From: Cloacimonetes bacterium UBA5835
GTDB taxonomy: Bacteria > Cloacimonadota > Cloacimonadia > Cloacimonadales > Cloacimonadaceae
Length of the DNA: 41,517 nucleotides
NCBI GenBank assembly: GCA_002432865.1
Contig: DJGX01000010.1
Location: 1 to 41,517 of the forward strand
Direction: 5' to 3'
Below are positions 1 through 9,400 of the stretch, one piece after another. Under the pieces are notes generated by a model. It had not been told where the DNA came from. It saw nothing but the letters and a program-made list of their open reading frames with translations, and ran no database searches. Both the position numbers and the translations under genes were made by a program. How positions within the stretch are numbered: position 1 is the stretch's first letter; each line of letters starts with the position of its first letter.

Positions 1-330
1 GTAATCAATGTTAACTATTTTCGGTGTATTCGGTGGTTTATAAATAAATCCTCGTAATCCTTAAATCCTGATAATTCTGTCCTCCTAAACCTATTATATT
101 GCGTAATCTGTGAGAGAGTAGTTTCTTGCGGAGGAACGGCGTTCTCCGATTACCTATTTGTCATCTTTTTTTTATCTCTTAAATCTGCGTAATCAATGTT
201 AACTATTTTCGGTGTTTTCGGTGGCTTATAAATAAATCCTCGTAATCCTTAAATCCTAAAATCCTTGTTTCTAAACTTATATCTTCGTGAACTAATCCTA
301 AAATCCTTGTTTAAACTTAGATCTGTGGAA
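1..330. repeat. Intergenic repeat block: two ~69-bp direct repeats plus AATCCT-rich units
   Basis: This stretch has no gene. Positions 1-69 and 189-257 are the same 69-bp sequence with two mismatches by my reading. The second copy runs into two shorter tandem-like units at 255-291 and 297-330, both starting CCTAAAATCCTTGTTT. Between the long copies is a small hairpin at about 129-148, with arms GGAGGAAC and GTTCTCC. The block is rich in AATCCT-like words spaced 7-10 bases apart. It lies downstream of the ABC ATPase gene, so it could be a 3' intergenic repeat of a dispersed family. A matching inverted piece occurs at 41466-41487. Function is unknown. Confidence 0.75.
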
Positions 331-363
331 CAGCCATCTTGATATTAATCTTCGCATCACACA

Positions 364-1131
364 TTATTTTTTATCATTATTTGATTCTCCATTCACTAAC
401 TGGCTGCGTAATTTAATCTTCAATTTCAGTTGTTCTTCGGCGGTTAGGGGATTATTTCTATCCAGTTTTATGCTCTCAATAAATGTTCCGGGATTTATAC
501 CCATCAAGTCAATTCTATCGGAGAGCATAATAGCTTCGTCTATATCGTGGGTAACAAGGATAACTGTTAAATTTAACAAATGGACGATATCTTTCAGCCA
601 AGATTGAAGTTGGCTACGTGTTAGAGCATCCAGTTTGGCTAATGGCTCATCCAAAAGTAAAATATCTGCGCTACACATATATGTCCTTAAAAGCGCAACA
701 CGTTGTTTTAATCCTCCCGAAAGCTGATAAGGCAAATGTTCAGTGTAATTCTGTAAACCAAATAGAGGTAGCAGTTCATTAATTTTTTGTTTTGCTTCTT
801 GTTCGTTGCTACCTGTTACTTTCACCGGAAGCAGAATATTTTTCATTACTGTTAGCCAAGGGAAAAGTAAATCGTCCTGAGGCATATACCCCAGGAAACC
901 TGTTTTAGCTGTTATATCATTGCCTTTCAGTAAAATAAATCCCTCATCCGGTGTAGTGATCCCAGCCAAAAGTTCCAGAAAGGTACTTTTCCCGCAACCA
1001 CTTGGACCGATGATACTTACAAATTGTCCTGTCCTTATGTGAAATTGTACATTATCCAGAACAGTAATCAGTGAACCCTTAAAGAAAAAGCTCTTACGGA
1101 TATCTTGAGCTTCCAGAATACAATCGGACAT
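364..1131 (-). CDS. ABC transporter ATP-binding protein (nitrate/sulfonate/thiamine-precursor type)
   Basis: A 255-residue cytoplasmic ATPase that would energise uptake of the ligand bound by the preceding lipoprotein. All ABC motifs are visible: Walker A GPSGCGKST at residues 42-50, Q-loop MPQDD with Q near 85, signature LSGGLKQR at 137-144, Walker B ILLLDEP at 157-163 and the switch His in VTHD near 195. It resembles the SsuB/TauB/ThiZ group. The reading frame is open upstream to 1320, but that part overlaps the binding-protein gene in another frame. The ATG at 1131, four bases after that gene's stop, gives a normal N-terminus and was chosen. No permease gene follows; the next 363 bases are non-coding. 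Confidence 0.9.
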   Translation of the reverse strand: MSDCILEAQDIRKSFFFKGSLITVLDNVQFHIRTGQFVSIIGPSGCGKSTFLELLAGITTPDEGFILLKGNDITAKTGFLGYMPQDDLLFPWLTVMKNILLPVKVTGSNEQEAKQKINELLPLFGLQNYTEHLPYQLSGGLKQRVALLRTYMCSADILLLDEPLAKLDALTRSQLQSWLKDIVHLLNLTVILVTHDIDEAIMLSDRIDLMGINPGTFIESIKLDRNNPLTAEEQLKLKIKLRSQLVNGESNNDKK

Positions 1132-1135
1132 TTTA

Positions 1136-2143
1136 TTATTTGGGTAGATAATCGTTAGTAAATGCTTTATTGGGTTCAACTGCAAGCTGAATAAGGCGTT
1201 GCTGATACATCCAGTCACAAAATCTTTTCCAGACAATCGGTTTTTGCCTTCCCCAGGTAGGAGCATCGCTTTGAAATTCTTTAGCCAGATATTGCATACT
1301 ACGCCTAACCTGTTCTGCATTTAGCTCTGGGACATTTTTTAGCAATATATCCGCTGCTGAATCTGGCTTGGAAATACAATATTCATAACCCTTTTTTAAC
1401 GCTGACATAAATTTCTGGGCGGTCTCGGGATTTTTTGCCAAAAAATCCTCGCTGCTGATGATTACGGGTGTATAATAATCGAAAACAGGATCGATGTCCT
1501 TTAAAGGTATATAGTTGAGTGCAATTCCTCTTCTTTCTGCTTCCACACCATCCCAGCCATAATAAATCCACTCAAAATCAGCATCCTTACCAATTGTAGA
1601 AAAGAAATCGTATATCCCAGAAATAACAGTTACCTTTTTAAAATCTGCTCCATATTTTTGCATAGTTGCTTTTAGGATAGCAAGTTCGGAGGGCGAATCC
1701 CAGGAGCCGTATTTTTTCCCTTCAAAATCTGTCGGACTCTTTATTCCTGATTCTTTCAGCGAGGCAAAACCGGAAGTATTATGCTGAATAACAGCAGCAA
1801 TAGAAACCAGGGGGATATTTTCACTACGAGCTCTGATAACATTTTCCTGATAGCTTACACCAAATTCGCTTTTGCCGGTAGCTACAATTTGATCGGTTAT
1901 ATTTTGTCCCGGTTGCAAGATATCTACCTCTAAGCTCTGCTCCTTAAAATAGCCAAGTTCTTTAGCAACATAAATACCTGTATGATTGGTGTTAGGAGTC
2001 CAATCCAGAGTAATAGAAACTTTTTGCAACCCTTTTTCATCCTGTCTTGGGGTTTGTGCTTTACAGGAAAATAGGCATAAAGTAATGGTAACTGCTAAAA
2101 TGAGATAGCAATATATTCTTAAGACATTAAGTATGATTTTCAT
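1136..2143 (-). CDS. NMT1/THI5-like ABC substrate-binding lipoprotein (ThiY/RibY-like)
   Basis: A 335-residue periplasmic binding protein, probably lipid-anchored. The N-terminus has a hydrophobic segment ending in a lipobox with Cys27 (LFSC). The stretch LDWTPNTNHTGIYVAKELGYF, about residues 46-66, is the hallmark start of the NMT1/THI5 family, which binds thiamine pyrimidine precursors or riboflavin-like compounds. The exact ligand cannot be read from sequence. It is preceded by AAGGAG and followed after four bases by the ATPase gene, so the two form an operon. I looked for a TPP riboswitch in the 200 bases upstream and saw none of its conserved elements, so thiamine control is not supported. 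Confidence 0.88.
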   Translation of the reverse strand: MKIILNVLRIYCYLILAVTITLCLFSCKAQTPRQDEKGLQKVSITLDWTPNTNHTGIYVAKELGYFKEQSLEVDILQPGQNITDQIVATGKSEFGVSYQENVIRARSENIPLVSIAAVIQHNTSGFASLKESGIKSPTDFEGKKYGSWDSPSELAILKATMQKYGADFKKVTVISGIYDFFSTIGKDADFEWIYYGWDGVEAERRGIALNYIPLKDIDPVFDYYTPVIISSEDFLAKNPETAQKFMSALKKGYEYCISKPDSAADILLKNVPELNAEQVRRSMQYLAKEFQSDAPTWGRQKPIVWKRFCDWMYQQRLIQLAVEPNKAFTNDYLPK

Positions 2144-2346
2144 TTATTCTCCTTTTTCTTTCCCAGAGTTAACTTTAGCTCTCTCAATATCTTTCTAGAC
2201 ATATAGGACTCAATGAAGACAACTTTTTTAGCACAAATTAGTTATTGCTTTCATAAGCTCTTACTGCCAAAAATAATATAGGACAGTTTATCAGTTCTTT
2301 TGGTAGTAGTTACTAATAACTTACGGATATTCACTCTTCATTTATT

Positions 2347-3291
2347 TCACGCTCTGGGATGGTATTGTTTATATGTTTCCACCATTCTTTTCATATCTAT
2401 ATGAGTATATATTTGCGTTGTATCAATGGAGGAATGTCCTAACAGTGCCTGGACAATTCTTAAATTGACTCCTCCTTCCAGTAAATGGGTAGCAAAACTG
2501 TGTCTGAAAGTATGAGGAGTAATATCTTTTTTGATGTTCGCTTCCAAAGCTGCCTTTCGTAAGATTTTCCAAAAACCCATCCGGCTCATTTTATCGCCGC
2601 GATTATTTAGAAATAGAACTTCCGATTGTTTCAATTTTAGAAGAAGCGGACGGCTTTGTATCAAGTATTTTTCAAATAGCTCATCCAGCGTATTTACATA
2701 AGGCACATATCTTTGCTTACTACCTTTGCCATGCACTAAGATAACCCGCTCCTTCAAATTAATACTGTGCAAGGTTAAATCTAAGAGCTCAGAAATACGT
2801 ATCCCTGTAGCATAAAGCAATTCCAGCATAAGTTTGTTACGAATTTCCAAGGGAGTCTTTACTGGCAAAGAATTTAAAAGCTGAAACATTTCTTCTACGC
2901 TTAAAACATCTGGTAAATGCACTCCCAGCTTGATTCTTGGAACCAAATCCATATCCACTTTGGTGGCAATATCGTTATCCTTTAAAAAACCAAAGAATTG
3001 ACCTAAAGCAACTCTTTTTCTGGCAATGCTGGAATTTAAAAGTCCAATATCCTGCAAAGAAAGAAGATATTTTGTTATATCGCTTGTTTCGTAACTGCCA
3101 ATTTCTTTAGGACAAAAAAGCAAAAAATCACCTATATCACGATGGTAACTTTCAATGCTATTTTTTGCCATTCCCCGCTCTACCTTCAAGTGATAAACAA
3201 AACTGGAAAGGTAGCTTTTTAACGCAGGAGAAAGCTCTTCTTCAATCCCCGCTGTAATAGTTCGGGGTTTCTTTAGTAATGTGGACATCAT
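2347..3291 (-). CDS. xerD: Tyrosine site-specific recombinase XerC/XerD family
   Basis: A 314-residue tyrosine recombinase of the Xer type, expected to resolve chromosome dimers at a dif site. It has an N-terminal core-binding SAM-like domain (about residues 22-110) and a C-terminal catalytic domain. The catalytic set is complete: Arg165 in GIRISE, Lys189 in HGKG, His260 and Arg263 in HTFRH, His286 in LLGH and the nucleophile Tyr295 in IYTHI. The start is the ATGATG at 3291/3288, which lies inside the 3' end of guaB and overlaps it by about 50 bases. No alternative start outside guaB leaves an intact N-terminal domain. Translation is probably coupled to guaB. Whether it is XerC, XerD or a single-Xer system cannot be decided here. 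Confidence 0.9.
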   Translation of the reverse strand: MMSTLLKKPRTITAGIEEELSPALKSYLSSFVYHLKVERGMAKNSIESYHRDIGDFLLFCPKEIGSYETSDITKYLLSLQDIGLLNSSIARKRVALGQFFGFLKDNDIATKVDMDLVPRIKLGVHLPDVLSVEEMFQLLNSLPVKTPLEIRNKLMLELLYATGIRISELLDLTLHSINLKERVILVHGKGSKQRYVPYVNTLDELFEKYLIQSRPLLLKLKQSEVLFLNNRGDKMSRMGFWKILRKAALEANIKKDITPHTFRHSFATHLLEGGVNLRIVQALLGHSSIDTTQIYTHIDMKRMVETYKQYHPRA

Positions 3292-4699
3292 GAGGATGGC
3301 TTTCTTTTAATCCGGCAGAAGTGATTTCTATAAATTCTGCTCTTGCGCGTAGATCGTTTAAATTGGCTGCTCCGCAATATCCCATTCCGGAACGCAAGCC
3401 ACCTATTAATTGATAGAGGAAATCTTTCAAGGGACCCTTATAGGGAACCATTCCTTCAATCCCTTCGGCAACAAGCTTATTTTCTTCAAGCTGCTCATCT
3501 TGAAAATAGCGGTCCTTACTACCTAATTTCATTGCCGAAAGTGAACCCATTCCGCGATAGCTTTTAAATCTTCTACCATTATAAATAATGGATTCGCCAG
3601 GGCTTTCATCACAACCAGCAAAAAGTGAACCAATCATAACTGCAGAAGCTCCTCCAGCAATAGCTTTCACAATATCTCCACTAAATTTTATGCCCCCATC
3701 GGCAATAATAGGAATGCTATTTTTATTTGCTTCTAAAGCGCAATCCATAATCGCACTTAATTGGGGAACTCCGATTCCGGCAATTACTCTAGTTGTACAA
3801 ATTGAACCTGGACCTATGCCAACTTTAACTGCATCAGCTCCATTATCAATTAAATAGCGACACGCTTTGGCCGTAGCAACATTGCCTGCTATAAGTTGAC
3901 AATTTAAGTGCTTTTTAACATTTTGCAAGGCAATCCCAATGTTTTTATGATGTCCATGAGCAGTATCAATAACTAATAAATCTGCTCCTGCTTTAACAAG
4001 TTCTTGTGCTCTTTCCAGATAGTCACCCTTAACTCCAATCGCGGCACCTACAAGTAAGCGGTTTTTATCATCTTGTACTGCTTCCGGATAGTTTAGCCGT
4101 TTCATAATATCTTTAACTGTTATCATCCCTTCCAGCTTACCATCATCACTAATTAGCAACAATTTTTCAATGCGATGTTCTTGCAACAGGTCTATGGCAC
4201 TATCCATAGAAATTCCCGTTTTGGCAGTGATGAGTTGTTCTTTGGGAGTCATCATTTCTTTCACTTTTTTATTCGGATTGGTTTCAAAACGGAAATCGCG
4301 GTTGGTTAAAATACCTACTAAAAAATCATTCTCTACAACTGGAAAACCTCCAATGTGGTGAGCTTCTTTCAAAGCTATAACATCCTCTAAAGTATCTTCT
4401 GGCGCAAGAATATAAGGATGAGTAACTACTCCACTTTCAGCTCGTTTTACTAAACTTACCTGTCTTGCTTGTTTTTCAATGGAAAGGTTTTTGTGAATGA
4501 TTCCTATACCTCCTTCTCTTGCCATAGCAATGGCCATAGCAGATTCAGTTACAGTATCCATAGCTGCACTGATAACAGGTATCCGCAAAGAAATATTGGA
4601 TGTGATGTTTGTGGTTAGGTCCACTTCTGAGGGCAAAACTTCCGATTGTTGAGGAAGCAGCAAAACATCATCAAAAGTATATGCCTTATGTAAATTCAT
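3242..4699 (-). CDS. guaB: Inosine-5'-monophosphate dehydrogenase
   Basis: IMP dehydrogenase of 485 residues, the normal family length. It oxidises IMP to XMP with NAD+, the committed step of GMP synthesis, in the cytoplasm. The TIM-barrel starts with YTFDDVLLLP. A pair of CBS domains is inserted at about residues 95-205. The catalytic loop GPGSICTTR carries Cys301, and the flap region YRGMGS is present. A strong GAGGAG ribosome binding site precedes the ATG. It is third in an apparent operon after the DUF4175-like and TPR genes, and its 3' end overlaps the recombinase gene. Confidence 0.97.
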   Translation of the reverse strand: MNLHKAYTFDDVLLLPQQSEVLPSEVDLTTNITSNISLRIPVISAAMDTVTESAMAIAMAREGGIGIIHKNLSIEKQARQVSLVKRAESGVVTHPYILAPEDTLEDVIALKEAHHIGGFPVVENDFLVGILTNRDFRFETNPNKKVKEMMTPKEQLITAKTGISMDSAIDLLQEHRIEKLLLISDDGKLEGMITVKDIMKRLNYPEAVQDDKNRLLVGAAIGVKGDYLERAQELVKAGADLLVIDTAHGHHKNIGIALQNVKKHLNCQLIAGNVATAKACRYLIDNGADAVKVGIGPGSICTTRVIAGIGVPQLSAIMDCALEANKNSIPIIADGGIKFSGDIVKAIAGGASAVMIGSLFAGCDESPGESIIYNGRRFKSYRGMGSLSAMKLGSKDRYFQDEQLEENKLVAEGIEGMVPYKGPLKDFLYQLIGGLRSGMGYCGAANLNDLRARAEFIEITSAGLKESHPHDVHITKETPNYYSGD

Positions 4700-4718
4700 T
4701 TTATCTCCTCTTTATTTT

Positions 4719-6446
4719 TTATATATTTGGTTTAGAAGTAGCCCAGCGGCTTATCTTCTTTCTAAAATCAGGTGAGAAAACGCTATTGGGCTTGTTTTTC
4801 AAAAATTCTTTAGCCATCCGTTGTTCTTCATCTCTATCGGCAACTAATAATAAACGCAATAATGCAGCGTAATCTGAAGCAATTTCATCTTGAAAATCAT
4901 ATTGAAGCAAAGCTGCTGCCCTTGTTTCATCTCCAAAAGCAATAGCCCATTCAATTGCCAGCAGCAATATCTCTTCATCTTTATTATGTTTAAAGATCAC
5001 TTCCAAACTGTCAATTCCGCTTGGATGATTTAATTGCAACAGACGCACAGCCGAATAAAAAGTACTTCTATCCTGCTCATCCATATTCAGCGTAAACATC
5101 ATCAGATAGATGGCATCATTAGTATATTTGCTTTCCGGATATCTGATGATAAACTCGTTCATCAAAGTATCAGCCAAAGCTGTTTCACCAGCTAAAAAAG
5201 TATTTAAAAAGTTCAAGTAAGATCTAGTTTCCATCAGGGTATTATAATTTATGGTTTTCAGTATATTATCTGCTTTCTCCTTTTCTGAATTCAAAATATA
5301 TAATCGTGCTATTTCCAGATCCATTTCCTGAGCTTCCAAATTGTTACGGCTAAATTTTTTAGCTTCATTCAGCCAAACCAAAGCACTATCTACTGGTTCA
5401 TTTTTAGCAAGCATAATTTCCGCCATCAGCTTGCGTAGTTTTACGCTAACATTAGAGCGATAATACAGATTTCTATCCTTCCAGAAAGGCATCGATAAAC
5501 AGCCAGAAATTATTTGTTCACTTCCAGGATAATCTCTTTGCTGATATTTTAATTCAGCCATCCGAAAAAGCAAATCCATCTTTTTAACCTGGTCTGTTTC
5601 TATATTCTCCAAATAGCTGTATGCCTCAAAAGCAATACTGTCATTACCAACCGCTGCTTGATCTTCTGCAAAATGCCACATTTTTTGAGGATCAAGCTGT
5701 TTATAGATGGAAAGAGCTGTTTTATAATCCTTCATATTTACCAAAGCATTAGCATAGAGCTCTTTTAATACGGAACTTTTACTACTATCTGCAATAGCGG
5801 AAACAACAGATATCAGTGATGGTTCTTCTTGCAATATAGTTTTCAGCTGATTATTAGTAAAAAATAAGTAAACCGGATTACTCTCTGTATAAGCCATATA
5901 TTCACGAATAGCTTTTTCAAATTGGCGACAGTTCAAAGCCGTATTTGCCATCTCCAACCTGAATAAATCAGGTTTACCCAGACGGTTACGAGCCATTGTA
6001 TATAGCTCCATCACCTTGTCATAAAATGCTTTGCGTTCAAAAAAGGAAGCTAACCGCCGAAATTTAAATTCATCATAACCAAAATTTGCCAAATGTCGCA
6101 TTGCTTCCTGCCAGGCATCATCTACTTTCGCTTGTGTAACAAGTAATTGAATATAGAATTCGCTATAAGTTTGCGGAGGCAATATTCTTTGGTATTTTTT
6201 TAAAGTTGTCTCAGCTTTATCTGTTTGCGAAAGAGTAAAATAGAGGTTCATCAGTTGGTTTATTGAATTTAAGTCGTTAGGATATTTATCCAGGATCTGT
6301 AAAAAAAGTTGTTCTGCTTGAGCATATTGACGCTGAATAAGCAATTGATTTGCCTGCTGAGTAAGAATTTGCTTTTCATCATACTGTGCATATATAGCAC
6401 TCTCGCAAGCAATTAGTATTAGTAATAGCAGAGCTATCTTTTTCAT
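4719..6446 (-). CDS. Exported tetratricopeptide-repeat protein
   Basis: A 575-residue protein with a signal peptide (hydrophobic residues 3-20, ending near YAQ) followed by helical repeats of TPR character through most of its length. Examples are the Ala/Tyr/Leu-patterned helices around residues 37-70 and 260-310. No catalytic motif is seen. It probably works in the periplasm or at the outer membrane as a scaffold. It starts about ten bases after the large DUF4175-like membrane protein and ends 19 bases before guaB, so the three are likely co-transcribed. The specific function is not known to me. Confidence 0.8.
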   Translation of the reverse strand: MKKIALLLLILIACESAIYAQYDEKQILTQQANQLLIQRQYAQAEQLFLQILDKYPNDLNSINQLMNLYFTLSQTDKAETTLKKYQRILPPQTYSEFYIQLLVTQAKVDDAWQEAMRHLANFGYDEFKFRRLASFFERKAFYDKVMELYTMARNRLGKPDLFRLEMANTALNCRQFEKAIREYMAYTESNPVYLFFTNNQLKTILQEEPSLISVVSAIADSSKSSVLKELYANALVNMKDYKTALSIYKQLDPQKMWHFAEDQAAVGNDSIAFEAYSYLENIETDQVKKMDLLFRMAELKYQQRDYPGSEQIISGCLSMPFWKDRNLYYRSNVSVKLRKLMAEIMLAKNEPVDSALVWLNEAKKFSRNNLEAQEMDLEIARLYILNSEKEKADNILKTINYNTLMETRSYLNFLNTFLAGETALADTLMNEFIIRYPESKYTNDAIYLMMFTLNMDEQDRSTFYSAVRLLQLNHPSGIDSLEVIFKHNKDEEILLLAIEWAIAFGDETRAAALLQYDFQDEIASDYAALLRLLLVADRDEEQRMAKEFLKNKPNSVFSPDFRKKISRWATSKPNI

Positions 6447-6456
6447 TTTTTATTTA

Positions 6457-9400
6457 TCATTTGCTGGTAGCTTCATTCAGCGCTTTTAAATATTGCATAA
6501 TAACTTGTTGATATTCCTTAGGATAGGCTCGTAAACCTTCGTCCAGAAGTCCACTGCGTCTTAATGCTTCTAAATCTATTTTAGTATTGCCTATGATGGG
6601 TATGTCTTGTCCAGCCTCAGCTTTTCTCTTTTCTGTAAATTCGCGTTTATTAATGGAACGCTGGGCATCGAGCATTTTACTAATAATTCTCTCCTGTCTT
6701 TCCAGTAATTCAGGATTCAACTGATTGTTTTTCAATTGACGAGTGATCGCCTCCATTTCTTCTGTAATTTGTTTTATCACATTTCCCTGTTTTTGTGCTT
6801 CAGGATTATTTTGTAAAGCTCTTTTCAGGTTTTCAGCAAGGCGTTCTTGATCAGCAGCCAATCTTTGAATTTGTTGTTGCATAGCACTATCCATTTTTCC
6901 GCCTTGAGCCTGCAATTGTAACATTAATTGTTCGGTAAGCATATTCATAGCCATTTGTTCTTGACTCATTTGTTCCAGCATTTGTAAAAGGGATTGCATT
7001 CCTCCTCCACTTCCGCTACCAGAAGAGGCATTTTGCAATGCCTGCATCAGATCATAAACCATTAAATTAATCCCTTTTTGAATAAAAGTAAGGTTATTGG
7101 GAATTTGATAGAACTGCGATTCATTTATCGAGCTGAAGACATTGCGATAAGCATTATTAGTATCATTTAAATCTATGAAGAATTTTGGTGGGATCATCAT
7201 CAGCACTTGAGTTTCGCTAAACAATTTATTCAGAGATATCTGAATTCCTTCCGATTGAGAAATGAGGTCATGAATAATAGCATAAGGATCATTTCGATAG
7301 CAGGCAGTGGTTGCTTCATGCTGTTTAGAAAAAATTAAAAGTTCTCTAATCGCGGTTTGGACTGCCTGCAGCATTCTTTGTTGATTTCCTCCGCCCATTG
7401 ATTCTTTCATTTTATTTAGTTTTAAGGAAAACCGTCGCATCTTTTCCAGAGCGTTATTTTGAGCTGATTGAGATTCACTTCGCTGATTTTGATTGAGGGC
7501 ATTTTGGCTATTTTGAAAGTCCTGTTTCAGGTTACTGTTTTTCATATCTTGCATCAGATCGTTAAGTTGCTTAATAACATCGTTATCACGGGGTGATTCC
7601 AACATTTCACTAATCTTGCTAAGTTCTTGTTGCAATTTATCGTAGGTGTCGCTTATTTGTTTTTGATCGGCAGCAAGGTCTTTGGGGTTTTGCTTACCGT
7701 CCATAGTCCTTTCGCTTAGTGTCTTTTGCATTTTTTCCATTTCTTCGGAAATCTGCAAGGCTTTTTGCAAGGCTTGTTCTTTTTTTATACTTTCCAGCAG
7801 GGCAAGGGTTTGGTCTATTTTCTTGGCAAAATCCTCCATAGAGAATTTGAAATTTTCCAGTGCTTTTTTCAGATCTTCCGTTTTTACATTTTGCAGCGCA
7901 TTTTCAAATTTACGCATTGCTTCTTGCAGTTCTTCATTATTGATTTCCTGCATCAATTCCTGGATTTTTTGCATTTTTTGCAGAGTTTCAGGAGAGAGGG
8001 TTTCATTTGCCTGCATTTTATTAATCAGTTCCTGATAGTTATCAGCAATGTTCTGAACCTGTTCAGAGAGGTTCTCCTGTTTTTGTAAGATCTGTTCCAA
8101 CTGTTTTTTATCTTCCCATTGCAGATTTTCTTTTTTCAGAAGTTCGCGGCGTTTGTTCTCAAATTCTTTTTGCAGGTCTTTCGATTTTTCCAAAGCGGTT
8201 TGCAGTTCGCTTTTCTTTTCGTGTTCTTTGGTTTCAATTTCTCTATAAATCTCTTCAATGGAAGGAAATCGCGCTTTAAATCTTGTACTTTCTGCCTTAT
8301 GTTGTTCTGGAGAATTATCATATATAGTAGCCCAATAAGTAACAACATCGCCAGGAAATAAATTCGCTTCCTTCAAATCCAAAAGAAAATCGGTTGTAAA
8401 CATTTTGCCAGAAATAACACTTTGCACATTCAGCACCTGTGGCTCAGAAGCCATAATTTGAATATTGAGAGCACAGTTCTTCAAACCATAATCGTCATCT
8501 GCTTCAATAATTAAAGGCAGCAACATATTTTGATTCAGATTAACATCCTCACCGGGAAAAGTTATTCTTATTTCTGGAGGATTATCTTCCAGAATAGATA
8601 TGGTCTTTTCTTCAGGTTTGTTTTGCCTTCCCAAAGCATCTGTTAATTCCAAATACCAGGTGCGAGGTTTTTCTATAGAAAGTTGAACAATGTAATTACT
8701 TTTATCTAATGCTTGCAAAGGAAGCCGGCTGGCATCATCAAAAACCATAACTGCAGATTCAACAGGAATATTTGTGCTAAAAGAAAGTTTCACTTTACTA
8801 TATTTCAAAGCCTCTATATTACCGTAACTTAAGGTATCAGTCCAGGATGTTAATCCGGAATATGCAGGCGGATTATATTGCACAAACCATTTTTTCACAA
8901 TCGGTTCATCCAAAACCTGAATTTTATATATTGGTGATTTGCATACCTCATTTTGCGCATAGTATTCAATGCTGTTATCAAGACGCTGAAATATATAACT
9001 ATTATCAGCTAAACCTAATTCCCGCCATTGTTTATCTATCCGATAAAATAGATGGTGTTGCAAACGGGGATCAGGATTGAGAATTTTTATCTCTATTGGC
9101 TGGTTTCTGCCAATTGTTTTGTTTCCAGGGGATAACTCTATATAGTCCTTGTAAATAACTTCCTGGCCCTTATTCGTGTAAAATTGCTTGAAGGCAAGAC
9201 GAAAATCTGAAAACGAATTTGCCCAAATACTGCCTAAACCCACAATTAGAAAAAGAATAGCAAAAACTATCCAAGAAGGATAGAGCGCAGGAATTTTATA
9301 TTGATTCTCTTTTATGCGGTGCTCTGCTAAAATGCTCAAATTTTCCATAATCGGACTATCTTTTTCTTTTTCAGCTAGTTCCAGGGTATTTTGAAAGAGG

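Noticed and set aside
1..330. CRISPR-like array
   Set aside because: Only two long copies with a 119-bp gap and then irregular shorter units; no regular repeat-spacer spacing and no cas genes.
1132..1320. In-frame extension upstream of the ABC ATPase
   Set aside because: It lies inside the binding-protein gene in another frame and lacks any ABC homology; the ATG at 1131 gives the normal start.
2140..2202. 20-codon frame overlapping the binding-protein start as ATGA
   Set aside because: No ribosome binding site and no recognisable leader-peptide feature; probably chance.
2144..2346. TPP riboswitch before the THI5-like gene
   Set aside because: The conserved CUGAGA and ACC-UGAACCUG-like elements are not present on the minus strand.
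7682..8088. Plus-strand Phe/Ser-rich frames inside the DUF4175-like gene
   Set aside because: They are shadows of the Lys/Glu/Gln-rich coiled-coil coding on the other strand.
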